Positions 51,410 to 60,060 of a DNA stretch of 64,000 bases are shown piece after piece. Source of the DNA: Kitasatospora sp052076145 (lineage in GTDB: Bacteria; Actinomycetota; Actinomycetes; Streptomycetales; Streptomycetaceae); assembly GCF_052076145.1 (NCBI RefSeq), contig NZ_CP197246.1:3596001-3660000 (forward strand). Direction: 5' to 3'. A program made the translations under genes and the position numbers. Below the pieces are notes generated by a model. The model was not told where the DNA came from, did no database searches, and saw nothing but the letters and a program-made list of their open reading frames with translations. Within the stretch, counting starts at the first letter, position 1. Each line of letters opens with the position of its first letter.

Positions 51410-52856
51410 CATGCTGGTCGACCGACAGGCGGAGGCCGCCACCCCGCTGCTCCCGGACGCCGTGACCCTCCCCGGCACGCCGTCGCACCCGCCTGCCGTA
51501 CCGGTGCCCCCGGCTGCCTCCGGGCGCTGGCCGTCCCCGCCGGACCACGGGCCGGCTCGGGCGCTGCGCAGGCTCATCGGCATCCGCGAGGAGTTGCTGG
51601 ACCTGACGGCGGACGAGCGCCCGCGCTATACCAAGTACGCCTTCATCGTGCTCAACACGGGCCTGCTGGCGGCGGTCTCGATGGGCGTCGCGGTGCGCAA
51701 GGTGGTGCCGGGCGCGCCGCTGCTCGGGGTGCTGGCCGTCGCCCTGATCTGGGGCTGGCTGATCCTGACCCTGGACGGCTTCCTGGTCTCGTGCAGCCAC
51801 GGCGTGTTCGACCTGAGGTCGAAGCTCGTCCTGCTGCTGCCCCGGCTGGCGGTCGCGCTGGTGGTCGGGCTGGTGATCGCGGAGCCGCTGGTGCTGCAGA
51901 TCTTCCAGCCCACCATCCGGGACCAGATCAACGCGACCAACTCGTCCTCCTACGACACCGAGATCAAGCTCTGGGAGGCGTGCAACCCGGTCGACCCCAC
52001 GACGGTCGACCGGCGGAGCTGCGCGGGTCACATCCTCCCGGTCACCTCGGGCCTCCAGTCGCTCCGCGACCAACTGTCGGCCACCTCGACCCAGTTGGTC
52101 ACTCAGCAGAAGGAACTCGACGGCCTTCAGGCGCAGTTCAGGACGCTGGTCGACAAGACCGACGCGGAGTGCAACGGGGACGCCCGCACCGGGACGACCG
52201 GAGTCCGGGGCAAGGGCCCGGCCTGCGACGCCGACACCGCCGCCCAGGAGCAGTTCCGCACCGACCAGCGGCTGGCCGGGCGGGCCGCCGAGCTCGCGAC
52301 GCTGCGGACCCAGCAGGCCGACCTGACCGCCGCCGTCCAGAAGGCGGCCGCCGACCACGCGGCGGCCGTCGACAAGGGCGCGGTGCAGAAGGCCGAGCAG
52401 TACCGCCGGGACCACAGCGGGGTCGGGCTGCTGGACGAGGACAAGGCGCTCGGGAAGGTCTCGGCGAACAGCTTCTTCGTCTTCGCCGGGGTCTGGCTCG
52501 TCCGGCTGCTGGTGCTGCTGCTCGACTGCATGCCGATCCTGGTCAAGTTCATGGGCGGGCCGACGAGTTACGACGCCATCCTGGCCGAGCAGCTGCGGAG
52601 CAACGTGGTCCGCGCGGGCACCCGCCGCCGCCTGGACGAGCGCGGCATCACCGTCCACCAGGAGGTCGAGATCTACCGCCGCGAGCAGGACGCCCAGGCC
52701 GCCCGGGAGGAGATCGACGCGGGCTACCGGCTCGCGCGGGCCCGGCGCAACGCCGATCTGGAGGACCAGATCAACCAGCTGGCCGAGCAGTACCTGAGCC
52801 AGTCCCGGTGGTCGGCGGCCCGTTCGGCGAACCGGCCGGGCCGTCAGGCCGGTTGA
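51402..52856 (+). CDS. DUF4407 family membrane protein
   Basis: This 484-residue protein has four predicted membrane helices (about 85-105, 113-135, 145-170 and 352-375) and a long extracytoplasmic/coiled region between helices 3 and 4 containing Cys pairs. A basic C-terminal coiled coil follows. This is the DUF4407 layout. GTG 51402 has GGAGG 4 bases upstream and overlaps the previous stop; ATG 51411 is the alternative. It may anchor the SPFH-like partner. Confidence 0.72.
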   Translation: MADMLVDRQAEAATPLLPDAVTLPGTPSHPPAVPVPPAASGRWPSPPDHGPARALRRLIGIREELLDLTADERPRYTKYAFIVLNTGLLAAVSMGVAVRKVVPGAPLLGVLAVALIWGWLILTLDGFLVSCSHGVFDLRSKLVLLLPRLAVALVVGLVIAEPLVLQIFQPTIRDQINATNSSSYDTEIKLWEACNPVDPTTVDRRSCAGHILPVTSGLQSLRDQLSATSTQLVTQQKELDGLQAQFRTLVDKTDAECNGDARTGTTGVRGKGPACDADTAAQEQFRTDQRLAGRAAELATLRTQQADLTAAVQKAAADHAAAVDKGAVQKAEQYRRDHSGVGLLDEDKALGKVSANSFFVFAGVWLVRLLVLLLDCMPILVKFMGGPTSYDAILAEQLRSNVVRAGTRRRLDERGITVHQEVEIYRREQDAQAAREEIDAGYRLARARRNADLEDQINQLAEQYLSQSRWSAARSANRPGRQAG

Positions 52857-52895
52857 CCGCACCGGCACCGGGCGCGGCCCGAATGCCGACATCTG

Positions 52896-53096
52896 ATGAC
52901 GGGTCAGAGTGCCGAGATCCCCGGCCTGGTCGAGCGGAGCATCGGGCAGCTCGCGGAGCGCGCTGCCCAGTTGGTGGACGCCTTCGACCTGCCCGGGGAG
53001 TTCTTCGCGGCCCGCCCGATCGCCGGCCCCGACTACCAGTCGGCCTTCGCCGCCCCCGGCAGCACTCGGCAGAGCGCCTCCAGGGCCGCGCCGTAG
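52896..53096 (+). pseudogene. truncated fifth gene of cluster
   Basis: A 66-codon frame starts 39 bp after the DUF4407 gene (MTGQSAEIPGLVERSIGQLA). It reads plausibly for about 46 codons, and then its last 20 codons run through the 3' end of pdxR on the opposite strand. The N-terminal helix looks like the start of a larger protein that has been lost, so the cluster appears to have been cut at a recombination junction here. It could also be a genuine tiny ORF. Confidence 0.45.
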
Positions 53097-54481
53097 GCGT
53101 GTTCGGGCGGTGTCGCATAGCCGATCACCAGCCCGTCGGCGGCCGGGGGGACAGCTGCCCCGGCGGCTGCACCGGCCGCCGACGGGTGCCGGAAGGCGGC
53201 CAGGCCGTCCAGGGCGACGCCCTGCCGGGCGGCAGCGGCCAGTGTCTCGGCCTCGGTGCCGTCCGGCAGGCGCAGCACGGCGTGCAGCCCGGCTGAGAGC
53301 CCGGTGACGGTGATGTGCGGCGCGTGCTCGGCCAGGGTGGCGACGAGCCGGTCGCGGCGGTCGCGGTAGTGCTGGCGCATCCTGCGGATGTGGCGGTCGT
53401 AGGCGCCGGTCTCGATGAAGTCGGCGAGCGTGAGCTGGTCGATCACCCCCACCCAGGCCTCGCGTTCGCCCTTGGCGGCCAGCACGGGGTCGACGAGGTG
53501 CTCGGGCAGCACCATCCAGCCCAGCCGCAGCGCGGGGGAGAGGCCCTTGCTGACGGAGCCGAGATAGCCGACCCGCTCCGGGTCGAGGCCCTGCAGCGCA
53601 CCGACCGGGCGCCGGTCGTACCGGAACTCGCCGTCGTAGTCGTCCTCCAGGATCACCCCGCCGGTGCTTCGGGCCCAGTCGACGGCCGCCGCCCGCCGCC
53701 CGGGGTGCAGGGCGACCCCGGTCGGGAACTGGTGGGCAGGGGTCAGCAGCGCCGCCCGGCAGTCGTGCAACTCCGTGGTGCGGGCGCCCTGTTCGTCGAC
53801 CTCCAGCGGGACGGTCCGGACGTGCGCGGCGTCGAGCAGGCTCCGGTGGAACGGCAGTCCGTACGCCTCCACGGCCAGCGGTCCGCGCAGCACCGCGCCG
53901 CCGAGGAGCAGCCGCAGGCCGTGCGCGACGCCGGAGCAGACGACGATCCGCTCCGGGTCGGTGCGCAGGCCCCGGGCCCGCGCGAGGTAGTCGGCCAGCG
54001 CCTGCCGCAGCTCGGGGCGGCCGCGCGGGTCGCCGGGCCCGAACGCCTCGTTGGGGGCCCGGTCGACGGCCCGGCGGGTGGCGGCGATCCAGGCCCCCCG
54101 GGGGAAGGTCGCCGCGTCCGGCTGCCCCTGGCGCAGGTTGTGCACGGGCCGCTGCCCGGCCTCCGGCGCTCGTCCGGCCGGCCGGGCCGCCCCGCGCGGC
54201 CGGGCCCGCCCGGCGACGCGGGTGCCGGAGCCCTGCTGGGCGGTCAGCCAGCCCTCGGCGACCAGCTCGGCGTACGCCCCCGCGACGGTGTTCCGGGCCA
54301 GCCCAAGGTCGGCGGCGAGCGAGCGGTAGGGCGGCAGCAGGAGGCCGGGGGCCAGCCGCCCGTCCCGGACGGCCTCGCGCAGGGCGTGGGCGAGGGCCGC
54401 CCGGCGGCTGCCGGTGCGGGGGAGCTCCAGATGCAGGTCGGCGCCGATCCGCTCGGCCGAATTGACCCATGTTTCTTCCAT
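53033..54481 (-). CDS. pdxR: MocR/PdxR family transcriptional regulator
   Basis: This 482-residue protein has an N-terminal GntR winged helix (LLLPPYRSLAADLGLARNTVAGAYAELVAEGWL) and a fold-type I aminotransferase-like domain with the PLP-lysine loop YLGSVSKGLSPALRLGW. MocR proteins sense PLP or amino acids. It is divergent from an AhpD-like gene by 47 bp, which is the probable target. The symbol is used for the family; control of pyridoxal synthesis is not shown. The 3' end overlaps a truncated gene on the other strand. Confidence 0.85.
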   Translation of the reverse strand: MEETWVNSAERIGADLHLELPRTGSRRAALAHALREAVRDGRLAPGLLLPPYRSLAADLGLARNTVAGAYAELVAEGWLTAQQGSGTRVAGRARPRGAARPAGRAPEAGQRPVHNLRQGQPDAATFPRGAWIAATRRAVDRAPNEAFGPGDPRGRPELRQALADYLARARGLRTDPERIVVCSGVAHGLRLLLGGAVLRGPLAVEAYGLPFHRSLLDAAHVRTVPLEVDEQGARTTELHDCRAALLTPAHQFPTGVALHPGRRAAAVDWARSTGGVILEDDYDGEFRYDRRPVGALQGLDPERVGYLGSVSKGLSPALRLGWMVLPEHLVDPVLAAKGEREAWVGVIDQLTLADFIETGAYDRHIRRMRQHYRDRRDRLVATLAEHAPHITVTGLSAGLHAVLRLPDGTEAETLAAAARQGVALDGLAAFRHPSAAGAAAGAAVPPAADGLVIGYATPPEHAYGAALEALCRVLPGAAKADW

Positions 54482-54528
54482 CGGAATGCACCTTACGACA
54501 GGTCTTCTCGCACCCTAGATTGGTGGGT

Positions 54529-54999
54529 ATGACGACGAACACCGCAGCAGCCCGAGTCAACTTCGCCAAGGCCGCCCCGAAGGCCTTCAAGGCCCTCCTC
54601 GGCTTCGACGCCGCCGCCCGCGAGGGCCTGGACCCGGCCCTGGTGGAGCTGGTCCAGATCCGGTCCTCCCAGCTGAACGGCTGCGCGTACTGCCTGCACA
54701 TGCACACCACCGATGCGCGCAAGGCGGGCGAGAGCGAGGAGCGGCTGCACCTCGTCGCCCTCTGGCGGGAGGCCGGGCACTTCTTCACCGCCCAGGAGCA
54801 GGCCGCGCTGGCGCTGACCGAGGCCGTCACGCTGGTCTCGCACGGCGGTGTCCCGGACGAGGTCTACGCCCGTGCCGCCGAGCACTTCGAGGAGGCGGAG
54901 CTGGCCCGGCTGCTGGCCCTGATCTTCACCATCAACACCTGGAACCGGATCGCGCTGAGCACCGGCAAGGTCCCCGGCACCGACGAGCGCGGCGCCTGA
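54529..54999 (+). CDS. carboxymuconolactone decarboxylase / AhpD-like protein
   Basis: This 156-residue protein has the AhpD-like redox motif Cys52-Ala-Tyr-Cys55-x3-His59 in LNGCAYCLHMH. Members act as alkylhydroperoxidase-type proteins. The ATG lies 47 bp from the divergent MocR regulator, which probably controls it. Confidence 0.88.
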   Translation: MTTNTAAARVNFAKAAPKAFKALLGFDAAAREGLDPALVELVQIRSSQLNGCAYCLHMHTTDARKAGESEERLHLVALWREAGHFFTAQEQAALALTEAVTLVSHGGVPDEVYARAAEHFEEAELARLLALIFTINTWNRIALSTGKVPGTDERGA

Positions 55000-55129
55000 C
55001 CCCAGGGCCCCGATGATGCGGGCCGAATGTCTGAAATGCCCGTAATGACGGAATGTGTGAGGCTGGTCCGGAGCTGTCCCGCCGCTGCCCGCGCCCTGGC
55101 GCGGTCGGCCGTCGGAAGGACCTCCGTCC

Positions 55130-56032
55130 GTGGCCGCACCTCCGTACGTGTTCTCCGAGCTCCGCCGCATCCGGGGCGTCCGCCCCGCGTCCGGCTCCGT
55201 CCTCCGCGCTGCTCCCGCGCGGTGGGCGGTACGTACGGCCGCCGGTCTGGCCGTCCCGCTGCTGCTGGCCTGCCCGGCGGTGGCTGCCGACGGTGCCCGC
55301 CCCGGCGCGGGGAGCACCGCGCCTGCGGCCGCCGCTCCGGGGGCGCCGATACCGGCGGTCGGCATACCTGCGCTGCCCGCCCTGCCGTCGCCGCCTGTGC
55401 TGCCCACGCCGCCTGCACTGCCCTCGCTGCCCGCGCTGCCGGGTGTCCCGGTGGGGCCGAGCGCCACCCCGACCGACGCGTCCTGCCCGCCGAGCAGTGA
55501 GCCGCCCTGCCCGTCGAGCCCGGAGCCGGGGACGCCCTCCCCGAGCCGGTCGGCCTCGCCGTCGCCCGGCACCCCGAGCGGCACCCCGTCGGCCACCGCG
55601 AGCCCGACGCCCTCGCCGACCCCGTCCCCGACCCCGTCCGTGTCGGCGAGTGTGTCCGCGATCGCGCCCCAGCCGGTGGCCGCCGCCTCCTCGCCCGCGC
55701 TCCGCCGGCCGGGCCCCGAGCTGGCTCCGGCCGCCGCCCCGGAGGAGCCTGCGGCCGTACAGCCCGAGGTCGCGGCCCCGGAAGCGGCTCCGGAGGGGGA
55801 CGACTCCGCAGACGGCACGGACGACGCCGACACCGCCGCCCCCGACCCCGGCGAGGCCGCGCCGCAGGCCGCCGCCACCTCCGCAGCCCGTCCGGTCGCC
55901 CAGGCCGCCGTCGACGTGACGACCCCGCTGCGCTGGACGGACCCCTCCAACCTCCAGCTGCCGCTGGGCGCCGGGCTGGCCCTGATCGGCTGCGGTCTCG
56001 GGCTCGTGGGGCTGCGGCTGCGCCACCGCTGA
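55130..56032 (+). CDS. secreted/anchored Pro-Ala-Ser-rich protein
   Basis: This 300-residue protein from GTG 55130 (GGAAGGA upstream) has a signal-like hydrophobic segment (about 35-52), a long Pro/Ser/Thr/Ala-rich region with SPTPSPTPSPTPS-type repeats, and a C-terminal membrane helix followed by RLRHR. It is probably an extended cell-surface protein. No function can be assigned. Confidence 0.6.
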   Translation: MAAPPYVFSELRRIRGVRPASGSVLRAAPARWAVRTAAGLAVPLLLACPAVAADGARPGAGSTAPAAAAPGAPIPAVGIPALPALPSPPVLPTPPALPSLPALPGVPVGPSATPTDASCPPSSEPPCPSSPEPGTPSPSRSASPSPGTPSGTPSATASPTPSPTPSPTPSVSASVSAIAPQPVAAASSPALRRPGPELAPAAAPEEPAAVQPEVAAPEAAPEGDDSADGTDDADTAAPDPGEAAPQAAATSAARPVAQAAVDVTTPLRWTDPSNLQLPLGAGLALIGCGLGLVGLRLRHR

Positions 56033-56113
56033 GGCCGTGGCCCGACCGGAACGCCGCGCCGCATCATGGTCTGTCAGTTGACCCTCTCCACTTGCGAAGC
56101 ATATGAAGGAGCT

Positions 56114-56734
56114 ATGACTAACCCGATGAACGACCCGTCGATGCCGGAGACGTACCAGGCGTCGGGCGGACAGCCGGGTGAAGGCCCGAAGGTGCTGATC
56201 GTGGGTCCGGACGGGATGCCGGTCGGGGCGGTGCCGGGTTCTGGCTTCGGCAGCGGTGGGAGCGGCGAGGGGTTCGAGCCCCGTGAGCTCCCGGTGACCG
56301 AGATGGTCGAGCAGCCCGCGAAGGTGATGCGGATCGGCAGCATGATCAAGCAGCTGCTGGAGGAGGTCCGGGCGGCTCCTCTCGACGAAGCCAGCCGGGT
56401 GCGGCTGAAGGAGATCCACAAGAGCTCGATCAAGGAGCTGGAGCTGGGGCTCGCGCCCGAGCTGGTCGAGGAGTTGGAGCGGCTGTCGCTCCCGTTCACC
56501 GACGACACCATCCCGACCGAGGCCGAACTGCGGATCGCCCAGGCCCAGCTGGTCGGCTGGCTGGAGGGCCTCTTCCACGGCATCCAGACGGCGCTGTTCG
56601 CCCAGCAGATGGCGGCCAGGGCCCAGCTGGAGCAGATGCGCCGCGCCCTCCCGCCCGGCAGCCTCGGCGCCGAGCACGACGTCGACGACCCGGGCGAGAG
56701 CCGTGGCGGCCTGCGCGCCGGGCCGTACCTGTAG
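56114..56734 (+). CDS. bpa: bacterial proteasome activator
   Basis: This 206-residue protein has a disordered start, then a four-helix region (VTEMVEQPAKVMRIGSMIKQLLEEVR, PFTDDTIPTEAELRIAQAQLVGWLEGLFHG in outline) and a C-terminal Gly-Pro-Tyr-Leu. Bpa rings open the 20S proteasome gate without ATP through a C-terminal GQYL-type motif; here it is GPYL. ATG 56114 has GAAGGA upstream. Confidence 0.9.
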   Translation: MTNPMNDPSMPETYQASGGQPGEGPKVLIVGPDGMPVGAVPGSGFGSGGSGEGFEPRELPVTEMVEQPAKVMRIGSMIKQLLEEVRAAPLDEASRVRLKEIHKSSIKELELGLAPELVEELERLSLPFTDDTIPTEAELRIAQAQLVGWLEGLFHGIQTALFAQQMAARAQLEQMRRALPPGSLGAEHDVDDPGESRGGLRAGPYL

Positions 56735-56823
56735 GCCGAGCCCTGGGGGCGCACCGGGCGCGTGAGGTTTCCCCGATACCCTGGCCCCGGCCGCCCGGGG
56801 TCGGGTGGGGGAAGCAGAGGACG

Positions 56824-58200
56824 ATGAGCGAGGTCGAGGGCCACTCCCTGGCCAACGGGCGGTACGTGCTGCAGCACCTGCTCGGTCAGGGTGGGATGGC
56901 CTCCGTGCACCTGGCGTACGACACGGTGCTCGACCGGCAGGTCGCCGTGAAGACGTTGCACACCGAACTCGGCCGTGAGCAGTCCTTCCGCGAGCGGTTC
57001 CGCAGGGAGGCGCAGGCCGTCGCGCGGCTCCAGCACCCCAACATCGTCTCGGTCTTCGACAGCGGCGAGGACGTCGGGCCGGACGGCGTGACGGTGCCGT
57101 ACATCGTCATGGAGTACGTCGAGGGCAAGGCCCTGCGCGAGCTGCTCAACGAGGCCGTCCGCAGCGGTGGCGGTGCGCTGCCCGCCGAGCAGGCGCTGCG
57201 GATCACCGCGGAGGTGCTCTCGGCGCTGGACGCCTCGCACGACCACGGCCTGGTGCACCGGGACATCAAGCCCGGCAACGTCATGGTGACGACCAAGGGC
57301 GTCGTGAAGGTGATGGACTTCGGTATCGCGCGGGCCCTCCAGTCGGGGGTGACCTCGATGACACAGACCGGCATGGTGGTCGGCACCCCGCAGTACCTCT
57401 CGCCGGAGCAGGCCCTCGGCAAGAGCGTGGACGCCCGCTCCGACCTGTACTCCGTCGGCTGCATGCTGTTCGAGCTGATCACCGGCGAGCTGCCGTTCGA
57501 CGGGGACTCGCCGTTCTCGATCGCCTACAAGCACGTGCAGGAGGAGCCGCCCGCGCCCTCGGCCGTCAACCCGGCCGTGCAGCCCGGCGTGGACGCACTG
57601 GTCGCGCGGGCGATGCGGAAGGACCCGGCGCAGCGCTTCCCCACGGCGGAGGCGATGCGGCAGGAGGTCGAGCGGATCTCGCCCGGCACCGCGCCGACCG
57701 GCACCCCGCTGGTGGCCGCCGCTCCGCTGGTGATCGGCGAGGGCCCGCGCTCGGTGCACGCAGCCCCGTCGCTGACCGACTTCCCGCAGGTGCCCGGCGA
57801 CTTCCGGGCCACGGCGGGCCGGCCGTTCCAGCCGTACCAGGCACCCACCCCGCCGCCGTACGGTCCGCAGACCCCGCCGCCGTACGCCCACCCGCAGGCC
57901 CAGCCCCACCCGCAGGCGCATCAGCAGACCCACCCTCAGCCCCACCCGCAGGCCTTCCCGCAGCAGTACGCGCCGCAGCAGTACACCCCGCCGCCCTACG
58001 CGACTCAGCCCGTGCCGCAGCCGCCGAAGCAGCGCAACAACGGGTGCCTGACGGCGTTGATCGTCTTCGGTGTGCTGGTCGGCCTGGTGGTGCTCGCCGG
58101 GCTGATCGTCGGGGCCGCCGCGTCCAAGAACCAGCACGGCCGGACAACTTCGAAGTACGGTGCGCTGCGCCCGGTCACCAGGTCGGCTGGTCCACGTTGA
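56824..58200 (+). CDS. membrane Ser/Thr protein kinase
   Basis: This 458-residue PknB-type kinase has GQGGMASV, the VAVK lysine (Lys43), HRDIKPGN, MDFGIAR and GTPQYLSPEQ. The kinase is followed by a Pro/Gln/His-rich linker, one membrane helix (about 408-432) and a short basic tail. No PASTA repeats are present, so it does not sense muropeptides that way. It is followed by a paralogous kinase 79 bp downstream. Confidence 0.92.
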   Translation: MSEVEGHSLANGRYVLQHLLGQGGMASVHLAYDTVLDRQVAVKTLHTELGREQSFRERFRREAQAVARLQHPNIVSVFDSGEDVGPDGVTVPYIVMEYVEGKALRELLNEAVRSGGGALPAEQALRITAEVLSALDASHDHGLVHRDIKPGNVMVTTKGVVKVMDFGIARALQSGVTSMTQTGMVVGTPQYLSPEQALGKSVDARSDLYSVGCMLFELITGELPFDGDSPFSIAYKHVQEEPPAPSAVNPAVQPGVDALVARAMRKDPAQRFPTAEAMRQEVERISPGTAPTGTPLVAAAPLVIGEGPRSVHAAPSLTDFPQVPGDFRATAGRPFQPYQAPTPPPYGPQTPPPYAHPQAQPHPQAHQQTHPQPHPQAFPQQYAPQQYTPPPYATQPVPQPPKQRNNGCLTALIVFGVLVGLVVLAGLIVGAAASKNQHGRTTSKYGALRPVTRSAGPR

Positions 58201-58279
58201 GTGCGCCGAAGCGGTAGCGTTCGGGGGACGGAACCGACAGGGCGACTTCGCACCGAGCGACAGCCCGGGGCGAGGAGCG

Positions 58280-60046
58280 ATGGCAGACACACAGCGGCCG
58301 GGAGACGGCGAGGCGGAGCACGCCCAGGGCGGCGAGGTGGCTCGTGAGACGCCCAAGGCGTCCGACGAGACCGCCGCGACGACCGCGCTGCCCGCCGCCG
58401 CGCAGACTCCGGGGCGCGGCACCGCCGCCCCGCTGGGCACCGTCGGCGACGGCCGGTACCGCCTCACCCACCGGCTCGGCCGGGGCGGGATGGCGGAGGT
58501 CTTCGCAGCTCAGGACGTACGGCTGGCCCGTACGGTGGCCGTCAAGCTGCTCCGCTCGGAGCTGGCCCAGGACGATGTCGCGCGGCTCCGGTTCACCCGT
58601 GAGGCGCACTCCGTCGCGGGGCTCAACCATCACTCGATCGTCGCGGTCTACGACACCGGCGAGGAGCACCACGACGGCGAGTCGACGCCGTACATCGTGA
58701 TGGAGCTGGTCGAGGGCCGGACGGTCCGCGAGCTGCTGGTGGACGAGTCGGCTCCGCCGGTCGATCAGGCGCTGATCATCACCGCCGGGGTGCTGGAGGC
58801 GCTCGCCTACAGCCACCGGCACGGGATCGTGCACCGGGACATCAAGCCCGCCAATGTGATCATCACAACTGGCGGCGCCGTCAAGGTGATGGACTTCGGC
58901 ATCGCCCGCGCGCTCACCGGCGCGGCCAGCACCATGACGCAGACCGGCATGGTGATGGGCACCCCGCAGTACCTCTCACCGGAGCAGGCGCTCGGCAAGC
59001 CCGTCGACCACCGCTCGGACCTCTACGCGGCCGGCTGCATGCTCTACGAGCTGCTGACGCTGCGCCCGCCGTTCGTCGGCGACACCCCGCTCGCAGTGGT
59101 CTACCAGCACGTCCAGGACGCGCCGGTGGCGCCCTCGCAGGTCAACCCCCGCGTCCCGCACCAGCTGGACGAGCTGGTGCTGCGCTCGCTGGCGAAGAAC
59201 CCGGACGACCGCTTCCAGAGCGCCGACGAGTTCCGCGCCCACCTGCAGCACGCGCTGCGGGAGATGCACGGCGCGGCCGGTGCCGGGTACGCGGCGGGTG
59301 CGGCGGCCGCTGCCGCCGCTGCGGCCGGGCTGGCGGCGGCGGGTGCGGGCACCGGCGGCCAGCCGGGCTACGAGGGCACCCCGAGCGGGTCCTCGGCGCT
59401 GACCACCCCGCTCGGCGCGGTGCCCGGTGCCGGCGCTGACCCGACGTCGGTGCTGCCGTACTCGGTGGGTTCGCCCTACAACACGCCCTCCGCGCCCTAC
59501 GGCCCGCCGCCGGGTGGTGGCGGCGGTGGTGGCGGCTACGACGACCAGGGGCCCGAGCACCCGCGCCGGAGCCCGATGATCTGGATCGTCGGCGCGGTGC
59601 TGCTGGTGCTGGCCGGGACGGCCGGGATCGTGCTGGCCCTGAACAACAACGACACCGGCAAGCCCGGCACCCCGGTGGCGCCGCAGACCAGCACCTCCGT
59701 GTCGACCGAGCCGACGACCGAGGACACCACCCCCTCGCCCCAGCGCTCGACGGGCACCAACAGCCCGAGCACCGGCACGGGCACGGGCTCGAACTCCGGC
59801 AGCTACAGCACCCCGCCGCCGTCGACCCACAGCTCCACGCCCTCGCCGAGCAGCTCGCGCTCCGCCTCGGCCTCGCCGTCCCCGTCGGGTTCGCCCTCGG
59901 CCTCGGCCTCGCCGTCCAGCTCCCCGTCCGAGTCGTCCACGCCCAGCGAGCCGGTCTCCTCGCCGCCCCCGAGCAGTGCCTCGGCCCCGCCGCCCCCGCC
60001 GGTGACCCCCACCCCCGGCAAGACGGGCGGCGGCACGGTGCAGTAG
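58280..60046 (+). CDS. membrane Ser/Thr protein kinase
   Basis: This 588-residue kinase has GRGGMAEV, VAVKLLR, HRDIKPAN, MDFGIAR and GTPQYLSPEQ. An Ala/Gly-rich linker, one membrane helix (about 434-456) and a Ser/Thr/Pro-rich extracytoplasmic tail of about 130 residues follow. Like its upstream neighbour it lacks PASTA repeats. ATG 58280 has GAGGAG upstream. The pair probably arose by duplication. The stop is 15 bp from that of the convergent APH-fold gene. Confidence 0.92.
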   Translation: MADTQRPGDGEAEHAQGGEVARETPKASDETAATTALPAAAQTPGRGTAAPLGTVGDGRYRLTHRLGRGGMAEVFAAQDVRLARTVAVKLLRSELAQDDVARLRFTREAHSVAGLNHHSIVAVYDTGEEHHDGESTPYIVMELVEGRTVRELLVDESAPPVDQALIITAGVLEALAYSHRHGIVHRDIKPANVIITTGGAVKVMDFGIARALTGAASTMTQTGMVMGTPQYLSPEQALGKPVDHRSDLYAAGCMLYELLTLRPPFVGDTPLAVVYQHVQDAPVAPSQVNPRVPHQLDELVLRSLAKNPDDRFQSADEFRAHLQHALREMHGAAGAGYAAGAAAAAAAAAGLAAAGAGTGGQPGYEGTPSGSSALTTPLGAVPGAGADPTSVLPYSVGSPYNTPSAPYGPPPGGGGGGGGYDDQGPEHPRRSPMIWIVGAVLLVLAGTAGIVLALNNNDTGKPGTPVAPQTSTSVSTEPTTEDTTPSPQRSTGTNSPSTGTGTGSNSGSYSTPPPSTHSSTPSPSSSRSASASPSPSGSPSASASPSSSPSESSTPSEPVSSPPPSSASAPPPPPVTPTPGKTGGGTVQ

Positions 60047-60060
60047 GCCCGGCCAGGGCG

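Noticed and set aside
51078..54830. Very long minus-strand open frame (about 1250 codons)
   Set aside because: It runs antisense through three well-supported genes, is Arg/Pro/Ala low-complexity, and matches no family; it is a high-GC shadow frame.
55500..55660. Short repeated CCGACCCCGTCC-type tract as a possible CRISPR or tandem-repeat locus
   Set aside because: The repeats are in-frame Ser-Pro-Thr-Pro codons with no spacers; this is ordinary low-complexity coding sequence.
56270..56290. tRNA-like T-arm sequence GGTTCGAGCCC
   Set aside because: It lies inside bpa in the correct reading frame, and no acceptor or anticodon arms can be formed around it.
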